Source: Prostheceraeus crozeri
Lineage: Eukaryota; Platyhelminthes; Polycladida; Euryleptidae
Reading direction: 5' to 3'
Length of the DNA stretch: 64,000 nucleotides
Assembly: GCA_907163375.1 (NCBI GenBank)
Contig: CAJQUW010015597.1
Coordinates: 496,001-560,000 of the forward strand
This document shows positions 1 through 13,600 of this stretch, one piece after another (the stretch's first letter is position 1; each line of letters begins with the position of its first letter). A program made the translations under genes and the position numbers. The notes below the pieces were generated by a model. It worked only from the letters and a program-made list of their open reading frames with translations. It was not told the origin of the DNA and did not search any database.

Positions 1-357
1 CCGTGAGTGATTTTTTCATGTATAAGGAAACGTTCCTAAAATATTTACAATTTCAAGAGAATTATATTTTAGTGGCATTTAGTTACAGGACTACAAGACC
101 ACTTTACGAAGATAATAAAAGCAAAGACATCATTTGACTAAAAGAATGAAAGTTCATAAAAGTGATTCTTAACCTGTTTCTTGAACTTACTGTCAATTTG
201 CCTGAGATGAGAAGGAAGACCATTCCAGGCACGTACTGCATAGGTAGACTAATTAACATAGACATAAACATAGATTAACATATATCTGCATAGATAGACT
301 ACAGATAGACTAATTAAATACAGTTAATTACTATTTGCTCTAAAGAGGAATAAACGA
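1..357. other. ATP8A intron, no gene seen
   Basis: AT-rich intronic sequence. A short internal repetition of tagactaattaa/tagacta occurs at 242-316. No exon was found. Confidence 0.5.
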
Positions 358-603
358 ATGCACAAATCAAAGACAACGCAAGAAAAATTGCCTCCATATT
401 TGATAGCCCATAACATGCGAATCGACATTTTTTTTATGAAACTGACGAAGTCACGGTTGCGTTCGCGTATGTCAGATGCAGGTTTAAGAAAATCTACGAG
501 CATTGCTACATCAAATATTGCAGCAAATATTGAGCAAAAAAAGAGGAGAAGTGCTGCGCTTTCCACTGACGTCTTTGTTTTTATGCTTGCAGGCATACCG
601 TAA
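358..603 (+). mobile_element. hAT transposase C-terminal fragment
   Basis: An 81-codon open stretch contains KSRLRSRMSDAGLRKS followed by SIATSNIAANIEQ and a basic KKRR. This resembles the dimerisation-domain end of hAT transposases and their domesticated ZBED-type relatives (K.K.RSRLTD..L...L..AT....PNI). The rest of the transposase and the terminal repeats are not visible, so this is a decayed fragment in an ATP8A intron. The resemblance is to a family pattern, not to a specific protein. Confidence 0.45.
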
Positions 604-1546
604 GCATTCATGTAATACAGGCCTAGTATTTCATCAGCCGATGATGTGTTTTTCATTGAATGTTCATCTACAAATCTTAATAATATACATGTCACTCCAG
701 GTTACCTGAGGATGAGGGGCTGTGCGCCCTCGAAAGCGCTTGTGTGAACATTTGAGTTTTCAAAGAATTCGATATTACTCGTAAGCTGTTTTTTCCGGAT
801 CGCCTTCCTTCAACAGATGCATCACAACGATCCGCTATTCTCAACAATACAAACACTACCTGAAAAATGGCACAACCTAAAATTAAAAATGAAAGTGGTT
901 CGCCAATATTCTACGTAAAAAATTGACCCTCAACAAGGACACGTTGTGCTCTAGAAACTGTTACACTGATGACCAGAAAGTTTTAATTTGTTAAGAACCT
1001 ATGAATAGTTTGATAGTTCTAGATTTGATAAAGATGGCTCACAGTACTGTAAAAGGCATGAGAATCGTTCGAATTTTCCGGAATTTTTAGATCAATGGTG
1101 GCAATGCTGAATGCACTTCTCGCGCATTCCGGTCCTTCAAATGCGATTGCTTCCGGATTTACCATCCGTGTGATATGTGGGATTTTTACGTTACTATAAA
1201 TAAGGCTAGTGTCATATTGCAATTCTCCAGAAAGAGATGACAGATTCTCTATGTTTAGAAGTTGACTGACTTATCCATGAAGAGCATTCCAAAAATTGAA
1301 GAGCTTTTGTAGTGTATTGTTATTAACATTAGGTAATCCTACTACCCTTCATGCGCAGATCAATTAAAAAAATATTAAACCGGGTCGTTGGGATGAACAT
1401 TTATCACAGTAACAAAGAAACCAACATTATTTCATTAGTTTTGCATAAAGTGTCCCCCATTTATGATAACTAAGAAATATTCAATTTCTCAGTTGAATGG
1501 TAGTTCGAAATCGCTATTCCGCTATTGATGTCTTCTTATTTTGCAG
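604..1546. other. ATP8A intron, nothing recognised
   Basis: No coding pattern, RNA gene or clear repeat was seen. The preceding ATP8A exon (TGDKxETAINI) was looked for here and not found. Confidence 0.5.
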
Positions 1547-1611
1547 GATACTCATGTAAACTCATTACGCAGAGTATGGCTTTGTTAGTGATTTCTGCAG
1601 ACACTCTTGAC
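1547..1611 (+). CDS. ATP8A: ATP8A exon (first in window): YSCKL segment
   Basis: A 65-nt exon after ttttgcag, ending before gtaagt. Its first two bases complete a Gly codon, then it reads [10 protein letters not shown] and ends in SADTLD. This corresponds to the INIGHSCKLL region just after the TGDKxETA motif of P4-ATPases. The preceding exon, which should end in the codons for INI plus one base, was not found in 1-1546 and is probably upstream. Confidence 0.85.
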
Positions 1612-4600
1612 GTAAGTTGCTTAGAAACGTTTATCATGTTTTTCATTTTCCTTCAATAATTTAAAAATCATATACGTGAGTCGCACTTTGTTCTTGGTTT
1701 CATTGCAATAAATACTAATGCTCAGTTACTGCTATGTCAAACTGGACTTAAGCAGACGAAATCTGGTTTCAAAATGAATCGCAAGCTCATCAGAGATTCT
1801 TACAGATTGATGTAACAGTAAATACGTGTCATTTGAAAGTATTGTCGTCAAAATTTTAACTACACTTTCTGATTTTCAGCATTGTATTCGCTAATTCGAT
1901 AACTTCATCAATTATTCCTTTCAAATTAATTATGAATCTTTATAAGATCTTGTTACATCTTAATTGAATGTCTACCAAACACACAGCGTACGCTGAGAGT
2001 CAGCACTTTGCTGCTGGAATGGAGCCAAGATCGGGATCACTATTGTCCGGTCCGACCTGAGGTTTTGTCCGAGATTCGCGAAATTAGAGCGTGACGGGTT
2101 CAGACAGACGTAAATCTAAAATCGCTGGATGTAAGTTTCATTCTCAGCATTGAAAATGTCCATCGTTGATAGTTGAAAGGCCTACTAGTACCACACTGTC
2201 ATTGTAAAATGTCTTAGCATGCAGCGCTTCGTGTCTCTGTACGTACATATTTTGTCTTGGACTGTTCTAAGTTCGACGAAGCGGAGAAAGCGAATCCCTA
2301 TTTTATAAAACTCGTTGATTTAGATGGTTAATCCACTTCACTCGCCCTTTCTTCCAATTTTCTAAGGCTGAAATTGGTTCATTTGCTTCGATATTATCGG
2401 TGGCAAATGTTCAGGGCTCCGTTTGATTTATGATATAAATGCGTTTAGTAGAAAACTAGCCTCGCATTTCAAAGGTGGGATAGATTCCCATTGAAAATGT
2501 AGAATTACTAAGTGTGTTCCTGGCACTTGTTTTGTCTAGACAGACATTGTCTTGTCATGGTCAGACTTGGATTGTACCGGATCAGCCTACTTCAAGATTT
2601 TCTATATCATTCACCTTGTTAATCCAAAAATAACCTTCTGTTATTACATGAACCTGATGACCAGATAAGTAACTTGGATGTGCCTTAACCACAGCATTAG
2701 ATCAGTTTCGTGACTTAATTCCGTTGATAGCCAAGCTCCGGAAGTAGCAATTAATCGTAGACTGCGTTGTAAATCTGCTTTGTTAAACAGAAAACATTTG
2801 GAAGCGCTGACATTACTGTGTGCTTGTATGTGCGCGGAGATTACTAACCTTAACTTGGTGAGATTTACAATTGGTTCTCAAAAAATTGTACAGCACGATA
2901 CGAATTTAATCCTGATATGCAGCATCATTTTTTTATAAGAAAAAGTCCAGACTAAGTCAATGATAAGCAATCCTATTCCACAAAGAATAAGTCTTTGTCA
3001 AATTTAATCGAGCATGGAAAGAGGATAGTTGTCGTACATTATATAAACATGCAATTTTCAAATTCAGCAGTTTTTTAGCAACATGAAATTCTCTGAAATT
3101 TTGAGCGCAATCGATGGCTGGAAAATAGATTTTACAGTTTTGTGTCAGTAGCATCTCCAGTCGGTGGGATATTATGAAAAATACCGAAGTGATGATATGC
3201 AGTGCTGAATTTTGTGTTCTTTGAATCGTCGTTGTAATGGAGGATTTCATTTCGTGTTTTTACCATCATTTCGGACCGACTAAAAATAATAACGATAATA
3301 ACAATTGCGAAATCTATATCTATCACGCAACGGCAAGAGGCCTCCGAAGAATGGAAGAAGATGATACAAGATTGACACCAAAGATGGAAGTATAAAGCAA
3401 TTCATGGCCAGTATGCGAGACAGATGGAAAAGATAGCTAGAACAAAATAAAGAGACAAAAGGAAGACTTGCTACGGTTGACTGAAATCGGTCAATCCAAA
3501 AGATGGCAACTGAAGCATTACTAACTGCAGCGCAAAACCGGGCAATAAAGACGAAAGTGCATTCCACTTAATACTAAAAATTAGCACCGATGCCAAGTGC
3601 TGAATGTGTATGTCCGCAGATGAGACAGTGTCCCACATACTTACAGGATGCTCTAAGTTGGCACCAAGCGAATATCTGAATCGTCACAATTACGTTGCCA
3701 GACAAATGCATCTAAGAGATATATGCCTACAGTATGACATCAACGTGTCGACAGATCTATGGAAACACGTCCCTCAACCAACAATTTAAACGGAATCAGT
3801 AAGAAATATTATAGAAGTCCGAAATAAGAATCGACAAGAGAATTTCAGCAAGGGGCCAAATGTCGTAAATGTTGATAAAGAAAAGTAGATGGTATTCATC
3901 ATTGATATAGCTGTACCAGAGGACAGAAATATAAGCAAAGAACAAGCGAAGATCACAAAGTTTCAAGACTTGAAAATTAGAATACAGAAATTGTGGAAGA
4001 ATCGTGCGAAAGTAGTGGCGGTAATTATCGGAGCCTTAGGAGCCCACACGGAAAAGCCTATCACACACCAAGTTCCTAAGTTACTGAAGGCTGCTCTTCT
4101 TGGCAGTGCCTACATAATAAGGCACTATTGATCTCCCTGGATCCGGGAAGGACCCCGGGATTATGAGATAATTACACCGACCATCATTGTGTGAGGTCGT
4201 GACTAAAAATAAAGAAAGAATTATAAAATCTATATGTATAAAATAATGCAAATAAAAATTATAAGTACAATTTGAAGACGGTTGTATTAATCCTGCGATT
4301 GATATAAAAGCAAGAATATATGCGATGCTTGTACCGTGGAAATCTTAAAAAATATCTCTACCGAAGACAAGATCGACGATGACCACTGGTGCAGATAATC
4401 AAATATTTGATAAACTAACTGATTTAATGTCTTACTGTATTTTCTTGCTATAAGTAAATTTGCTTTGCAAACCCTTGATCCATAAGAGATGATGCAATCA
4501 AAGTGAGGATCTAAATAAAAAATATTTTACATGCAGACCAATTTTTTTGTTTTTTCATATATTAGTGCATAGTCTGCAAAAGCAGCACATCCTACCACAT

Positions 4601-7600
4601 TACGTAGAAAATGCAATTAGCGAACTAGATTATGCTGAATCCATTGTACAGTAAAGCCATTTAAATGAAAATATCCTGCAATTTCAGAGTGTTCGCGAGC
4701 AGTTACAGTCACGAGTAATGGAATTCGGAGATGAACTAAGGAAAGATAATGATGTTGCTTTAATTATCGATGGGAAGGTGAGTTTCGATATTTGAAACTG
4801 ATTGCTATTAACAGAAATTATTGTTATTTTGTAGACACTGACCTACGCGTTGACTTGTGATTGTCGGCGAGATTTCTTAGATATCGCGCTCTCCTGCAAG
4901 GCTGTTATTTGTTGTCGGTGAGTTTTGCTGCAAATGAAACGTGAATATCTTACAATTTTACAACACAAGGTTGAAATGTCGCGCTCCAAAATTGCATTGA
5001 GCTGTTCCATGCTTGAGTCTCTAGCTGTTCCGCATTTGTCTACTATGTCTCAGTACGAAAGATTCTCTATTTTTTACACTCTAGCTATCCGAAAAGTGAA
5101 TAAATTGCCTTTATACTGCCTCATCAAATAGTTTGTCGAAAAACAAAGGACCACGCAAGTGAAATGGTTTGCTTTGGACAAATTATTCAACTGTGAATGG
5201 TAATTCAAGCCAGAGAATGGTGTATACAAATTTTTTGTTAAAATTATTTTTTTCTTTGAAAAATTTGTAAGAGCAATTGATTTCAAAACCTAACCTCAAA
5301 CAAGTTCACAATGAAATTAATTCATACATTTTTTCCATAGAGTTGCTGACTATCTATGTTATTACACGTTATTATTTATTCAACTCATCAGCAATGTATC
5401 TCCAGAAGATAATCGGTGATAGTCAAGTTGTTATTTTGTAGACAATATGCATGCGTGATTTGTATAGCTATTCCTTCAAAATGCGAGTATTGGCTTTCAC
5501 ATTGCTAATTGACTTAATTTGTATAATGTTCTTAACAACATTCAGCGAAATATTCTTCTATTTGACGAAGCAGAATATTGACGCAGTAGTTGGTTTTCAT
5601 GATGAATGTTGGAAGGCTACCCTAAGTTTTATTTTCGAAAACTTAAATATGACAAATACCTAAACCTTTTCGGTATAGCTTCGCTGACAATGATCATGGG
5701 AAAATTGTAAATCACATTACATTCACGTGATTTTGAGTAGCGAAGTTGGGTCGAAACGTATTTTAGATTTCGATCAAAACTTGCCATCCATCAATCATCC
5801 CTTGTAAGACCAGACAGATATTGCTGCTTTATGCTTTATAATATTTTTTGATCATTCAATCACTTCAATTTTGAAAATCTTGACGAAACGTTCTTTGAAC
5901 AGAACACGAGCCATGATAAATTAACAAGTTTCGTTCTTTACCGCAAATCATTTTCATTTTAGCAGAATTTTTTCTTTTCTGATGAAGAAGAATGGAAAGA
6001 AAAATATCAAAATTTTGCCTGATGTTACAGTGTGCAGATAAACGATGGATTTTAGCCATGAATATTTAGGAATGCTTGTATACTTAACGTAGCAAATACT
6101 CATCTATGAATTAAGATAAAATCTGCAATATACTGAGCTATTAAATTATCAAATTATTCATTGGTTTTTCAGAGTCGGGCCTCTACAGAAGGCGGAGGTA
6201 GTACAGTTAGTGCGAGGCAACGTAAAGGATGCTGTTACTCTAGCAATCGGAGACGGCGCAAATGACGTCGGCATGATACAGGTATATAGGACTCATGTAA
6301 TGAAGTTCTTCAACAGTTGTCATTTTATTAGAATTGAGTCATGTCCGAATTGCGTATTGAATAATTAATATGAGATAATTTTTGTAAATGGAATGCGATT
6401 TTGAAGGCGCATGACCCTGAAGAAAGCTGCGTAAGAAGCCAAGCCTCTAATCCAAAAATCAATGTCACTTTGCATGATTGAAGGGAAGTTGCATGAGATC
6501 AATCTCACTTCTTTCACTTCACATGATCGCAGGGTAGGTGCATGATTGAGTTCAAAATACTTCAAAAGGCTTCTATCTCATACGTTTTTTTTTATTGTGA
6601 GCTTTCTGGTGACTTTCACCCGTCGTCAGACACGCGCGAGCAGAGTGTCTGACGACGGGTGAAAGTCACCAGAAAGCTCACAATAGAAAAAAAACAACGT
6701 ATGAGATAGCCTTTTGAAGTATTTTGAACTCATAACAAGATCTCAGAGAAGAAGAAGATGTATGAACTTGAAGGTGCATGATTTCATGAATGTTTCGTAA
6801 ACATGTTTAAACGGACAAACTATTCAAGGTGGGATCACTTTTGTAAGTGCAAAGCTATTTGACAGATTCAGAAACTCATTCTTAAGGAGAAAAGCAGATC
6901 AGAAATTGCATGACTGTGTATATAGTTGCGTAAGAAGTCAAGCCTCAAAGGCAAAGATCAATCTCACATCTTTCACTTCACATGATCGCAGGGTAGGTGC
7001 ATGATTTCGTGAATGTTTCATAAACATGTTTAAAAGGACAAACTATACAAGGTGGGATCACTTTTGTAAGTGATCAGCTATTTGACAAGCTCAGAAGCTC
7101 ATTCAAGACGGAAAATGAGAAAAGAAAGTACAAGGTTGAATAAAGTTGTGTAAAAAGCCAAGTCCCTAAATCTAAGGTCAATGACACCGAAAATCTTAGG
7201 TCACCTTTCTGCACACCTTCAGTGCTGTATTTTACAGCAAAAAATATATTGTAGATATGTGCAGGCTGACCGAAAAATGCTGTAAATTATATTAGCAATC
7301 ATTCTGTTGGACAACAAAGCCATTCCTGATTCTATCCATCATCAAACTCATTAAGTATTGCATTTATATAGCTTACAGTTTGAAGGAGCGTTGTGTTCAA
7401 ATTCGACTGATAGATTTTCAGTAACTGTAAAACGGCAATATACAATAACTAATATGTTTGAGATCAACCACCTGGCATAGAATGCATCTTCGATTATCGG
7501 GATCTCAGGAGAGAATAAAACGATTCAAACGTGATTATTTAAAAATAAGGGATTGGTCATCGTCATTATTTGTTTTGGATGAAATCCCTGAGCCCGATGT

Positions 7601-10600
7601 TTGCAAACAAAAACTAATTCATTTTTCCGAGTACTTTCGGTGCGCTCCGCGCATCATCTTCAGAGAAACTCTGGAATTCTGGTATTCATGTTCAAGTTTG
7701 AATTTCAACCCTCCCTGTGTTAGAAATGAACCCAAAGATAGAAAGCGAGAAATGCAATGATATCCATCGTTCTGCAGATAATTTTAATTTTTGCCACCCT
7801 CGACATTAAATGCATGCTTCTCTGTTGGATGCTGTCAACGTCCTTCAAAGAATGGCATGAAGTAATATCATCAACTAATCTGTTAATCAAATTTAAATAT
7901 CTCTGAGTTGATTCAATGGATTATTGTGGAGTTTTGGAGGTCTATTTTTACGAAATGCTCAAAATATTGCGTGACATATTCAATGCCGATGTGATTGAAT
8001 ACACTCAAGCATGTTTCGCGTCGTGATTTGGTCATTTTCTTATTCATCAAAAGTCATCTGGTGTTTGTTTTCAATGATCAAATATGTTCCATACAACGAT
8101 TAAGTTATTTATCCTCTTACGAAAGAACAGATTAATTATTGCATGAAATTAACATTTTGCAACATAGTAACAAGCAATCATGTGATCACTCTAGTTTTCT
8201 CATAACTTAATTACCTACCACGTGAGAAGTGAAGGTCTCCACCAATACATGTACGTGAAGTTTGATGAATTCGTTAAAGAGCACGTGATTTTTTTCTGTT
8301 TTGAATGTTGCACTGTCTGTTGATGTCATAATACCACAATAATTGGAGCATTTAGTGCGATTAGCAGACTTGCATAGACCTCAACCCTGAGCCTCGATTT
8401 CGCGATACAAATAGTCGTCATTGGCATTTCAATTAGTTAATTGCAGTCGTTCTTTTAAATCTGGATTACTTTTCAGCTGAGGTTAGCGCGAACAGTACTG
8501 CATCGTGGTATTCAGTCAGTGCTGCTGTTGAACTTTGAGGTCTATTTTTGCCTCAGGGGGGGGGCCCGGGGCAAAATGCCCCCCTTCCTCGGTTTTTTTA
8601 TCTCACGACAGAAGGAACAATTATTTGAAGGTATCCTTCAGTGACTTTTCTTAACTTTGTGTTGGCTTTCTGTGAGTAGTAGCTGTTTTTGTAGACCCAG
8701 CATTTTAGCCCCAGGAGCCACATTGAAAAAAATTTGCGACCACATTTCTTCGATATTTTGGATTTTCAACTCAATTGTTTATAATTTTAAGTTGATTTGT
8801 TGATTTGTTGATTTTTATGTTAAGAAGTACATAAGTGATTATATTAATTGATATTCAGATACTTTTACCTCGTTATGATGACTAATATTATGTATGTTCT
8901 ACTCGTATACATACTACTTATAAAAGCATATTTATAATTCATTAAGTGAGCGAATTACACACACACTTCTGTAGTATTCACCGATGTTGTTCTGAAAGAT
9001 TAAGTGATATAATTATTCATACATACACATATAAATCTCACATTAGATGATTTGCTATATATACAATTACGAAATTTAAAAAAAATGATTGTTTGAATTT
9101 AAAAATGCTATTTAAAGCAACAAGATCAACTTAGAATGAAAATCTGATACCACTATCGGATAGAACATTCCCAAAATTGTCATGCCATATAAGTAAATGA
9201 TTTAGATTCTATGGGGAATAATCCCCCCCCCCAATACTTCACCGACAAGAAAAAGTCTGAGGCAAGTTCAGTCGGTATTCAAGAGAATGTCAAAACTATC
9301 TCTAGAGTGCTTTATTTCTTATTGAAGAAAGTCATTCTGTATGGTCGTTGCCAATAGTGCGGCGTATCTAATTAGATGTCTAATTTGAAGTGGACATACT
9401 CTGAAAGCGTTGTCTGGAAAGCCTATTCTGAAAAGGATATTTGATTTCCATGTCAATAATTCTGGTTTTAAACTTCAGATCCACTGTATCAGTGCGGTCT
9501 TCCATGTCCTTAACATTTCAACTTTTGTTCATATACAATAACATCACTGAAAGGTCAACTTCAATGTCAGTTCTGCAAAGTGAAACCTAAGCCCCACGAC
9601 ATTAAGCGACTTCAGACTTGATGACGAAAGGAGTACCATCGGACTATGTGTTTTTTAATGCCATTGTTTTACAGCAATGCCAGATTTCATTACTGTACTA
9701 AACTATGTTTCGTCAACCTAGCTTCCATACATTAAGCAGTATTTGCATGACAGCCTCTAGGCATGCAACCTTCTTCACCCAAGCATCACTTCATCGTTCA
9801 GGACACACTTTAAGTTCAAATTAATTATCATTGCCATTCTACATACAAGAATGAGATAGGAGTTTATTAGATTTTATTCAAAAATCCTATATTTTTGCAG
9901 TTATACACTACTTGTATTACTTAATTATGCACGAAGTATTTATCAAAGGCATTTGGATGTTTTGCTAAACTATTTGACATGTTATCAGTCTTTGAGTATG
10001 CAGTAAAACCCTTTCCACAACAATTCCATAAATGTTGATCTTATGAAAAATGATCACACATTTGAATTGATAGAAAACATCACTGGAACTATGCCACGGT
10101 GATCTCCTTGGCACAGTGGGTAAGTGCTTGGCCTAGTGATCTTTCGGTCCAATGGTAGAGTCCCATGCTTTCATCAAAGCTACTTTTGTGCCGCCCTGGG
10201 TGTCCAGCTAGGTCCGTATTTAGGGACCTGTCCCAAGATTCCCTGTTTAGTCTCTATCTTTCTAAGAGTCCCTAAATTTTTTCGGATTTTTTTATTTTGA
10301 TGTCATCAATAAAATTTACAGTGATTATATTCTTTCACATGACTATCAAAGCTTTAGACGCACGTGTACATTTGCAAGTGACAAGCTGGTGTACTTATAT
10401 TGCTCAGCTTTAAATTGACGTCCATGTTCACACAACTCAGAATGTCATCAAGGCTACGTTTATTTCCTCTCAATAGAATGAGTATTCACTGCTTTTACAT
10501 ATTGCAGGTTTGTCAAATGTCCGGATTTTATGCGGACGTCCGTATTTTTTGACAGACTATGCTGATGTCCGGATGATTTTTGTCAAAATCATCAAATGTC

Positions 10601-13600
10601 CGGATTTTTTCGAACCCATAATTTGTCAGTTATTTCGTTACCCATTTTAGTTCATTCTGGTACTTACTTTGTTCTAAGCTTAAATCATCCGTAGTTGAAG
10701 AAGAATGTTTTGTTGGATTGCTTTCATGGACGGATTTCAGCTAGATTGAGACCAATTGATAAACATCCCGTTACTGCTGTACAATTTTTCATGTACCAAA
10801 CGTATACCTGTTAAGTATTAATATACAACACATGACGATTTCACAATTAGTAGGCTAAAAGTGACACAGTGAATTCTACATGTAGTTTCCATCTTTAATA
10901 ATGTACCGGTGCGTACCGGTATAATCGTACGCACCCAGGTATCACACGTAGGCTACACATGATGCCGGTATGTTAATTTTCTGATTCAATAGCAAACGCT
11001 TGTCTGCTTTGGAAGGACTTTCACACATACAATACTGGCATACCAGTATTGCGGATAATTGGCCTATTATATGGCATTATCATGAATCTACAGTGTGACA
11101 TTTTTCTAAGCTCTCCTGCTGATGAAAAATTCGTTTTTTCTGGTAAGGTGCGAATGATGATTCACTCAATGAAAGCGCGTGTTTTTGATGTCTACCGTAG
11201 TTTTCTACCGGTATTCATCTACTGTTAATCTGTTATTCATATGTGACTTTCACAAGCATGTACTGTACAAGAGTTTTGTTTTCTAGATGCACTGATGGAC
11301 AGGTTTTTTCATGAAAAGGAATACTTAATGTTTTCGTAATTCAGTGCAGCGAGTAGGTTTCTATGACTCACGCATAATAAACATATAAAGACGGACACCA
11401 GAAACAAATTAGACAAAACATTAAAGAGGCAAAAGATAAATACGAGCTTTAGTTATTAGTTAAATAATGATGTTAGAGTAAGAATGCTACATGAATACCT
11501 AGGCCACTCAAGATATAAAGCGTATATAGGTAAGATATAAACTGCGGTATACTGTACTAGTGGTGGCGGGAGCCATCATATAATAGGCCGGTATTTTTAT
11601 GTAGGTTGACCGAATGCTATGGTTGATATCGTGTTTTTATCGATAAATTTTTAATGTAATAGAGCAACATGAATTAATGGAACCCCGCGGGTTCTATTAG
11701 AAGATATACGGCAGATTTGTTGATCTGATAACGCAATCATAGGCGCTCTGATGAATTTTGATGTAGACCTGTTTTTTGGTAACCCAATCATAGATACACC
11801 GTTGTATTATTTATGCTATAGATTTGTTGATTCATGACGCAATCATAGACGCGCTGATAGATTTATATATAGCTTTATTTTCATTTGGAACGAGTATCGC
11901 CTATATTGGTGAAATGGCTTATGAAATATCCTTAAGGTTTGTTATATCATTGATATATTTGTTAATGGAATATATCGCGAGTTCATAAAAGCTTCGATTT
12001 TTAATTCATAATCATTTGTCATGTTTACGAGGAAAAGAGATAATATTGATGACAACCTTACGCATAATGATTATTTTTCCATTCACAGTAAAGTATATAA
12101 GACAATTCATGTTTAAATTTACCCTGATGGATATAACATTGGAGCGCCCGACAGGTTTTTTTCCGGACAGGTTTGGCAACCCTGATATTGACTCACCTAC
12201 GTATAGATATTGCAGTGCCGTGTGCCTTGGATATATTCCCTGGATTTCTGAATTCAGAAAAAAGAAAATCTATGGATTCCGGGCTTTTGAAATGAATAAC
12301 TTTTTATTAGCTAGGACCGATATTTCATTTATTTCATTAATGGTCGGCTCGTGTCGCTTGTTGTACATTGTTTTTCGTGACATGACGATTTTCAGCTATT
12401 CTTTCCTTCATCTTGAATATTGTTGAATCCTAATGCTTTCAATCTTGGGGAATCCTATATCGAAATCTCGACGTATATTTAGAATATTTAGAGTGTTTTT
12501 CAAATTTCTAAATCTGGCATTGACTCACAAATATGAGAATAGACACGGAGGCAAGTTTGCGTCATTTTCCATGAGTCAAGAAAGGGAAGTTAAAAATGAG
12601 AAAGCGGTGACGTAGAGGCTATATTTAAACTTCTCCAGAGATTTCTTGCTGATCGTGAGCCATTCTGCATCTTCCAGTGATTTGCGAATTGTCACCAACT
12701 GCGCAGATTTAGAGGATCACTGACTGTTCGCTATAAATCTCCTATTTAATCGAAAAGTGAAAGTATGAAAGACCTGTTGAAACAAGTTTTACTCCTTAAA
12801 TTGATTGTTTCAATTTTGAAAGCCTTTCACTAAGACAAATATATTTTTGGTTTCAGTGGTCAGGTAACTATGCAAATCAACATAAATGGCGCAAAATTTT
12901 CATCTCTGCGTAAATTCTTCTTTCCTATTTGCGTACATCTTTCGTTTCATCTCAAATTGAACGTCTGGTATAATTGTGCATTTTACAATGCACATTGTAC
13001 AGTCGCCTCTGCTTGGGATAGGCCACAGGTTATCTTTCCGAGTACAATATATTTGAATTCTGATTTTATGTGATTGCCTTATCGACGCTTCGGCTCAAAG
13101 TTGCAAAGTATTTGGTAAGAGCAACCAAGTAGTAAATATAATAGAAATAGCTGTAGTGCATGAAGCAAAGCTGTGAAAAATTTGAAAAGCTAGGCATCTC
13201 GAAACTGATTGGTCAAATGATGACATCGAACCAAATGATGAATGTGATGAAGATTGAATTTAATTGTTCATTATACTTGGTCGCTTTTTTCTAGTAAGTA
13301 ATTATTGTCAACGACCATTTAATAATGGTAGCGTTTTTCTATTCATTAACTAACTAGTCAATTGATCCTTTTCAATAAACTTATGGTAGCTTGATCATAT
13401 ACAATTCTGTTTACCGATGGATTATTTGATATATTAACAAACTTTAGCTACAAATTTCAAGAGTTTTGGAGTCCAGACTGTGACCCCATTTCTCACATCG
13501 TCTGCTTGCCCGAATTAGAACGTGTACGCACATATTGACTGCATGCATTAGGTTTGCGCTGATGATACATGCATGCGAATAGCGCTCGATAAACGAAAAT

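Noticed and set aside
1-4. Possible exon end at position 2 (cc|gtgagt)
   Set aside because: The expected preceding ATP8A exon should end in the codons for INI plus one G, which does not fit, and two bases cannot be judged.
7458-7760. 100-codon open frame
   Set aside because: No recognisable domain and no conserved context; it sits in intronic AT-rich sequence.
8540-9270. Possible element between the G run at 8559 and the C run at 9224 (tgcctcag on both sides, inverted)
   Set aside because: The inverted similarity is limited to about eight bases plus homopolymers; no target duplication was found.
12016-12426. 136-codon open frame inside the long ATP8A intron
   Set aside because: No family motif, odd composition rich in I, F and M as expected from AT-rich non-coding DNA, and no splice or promoter support.
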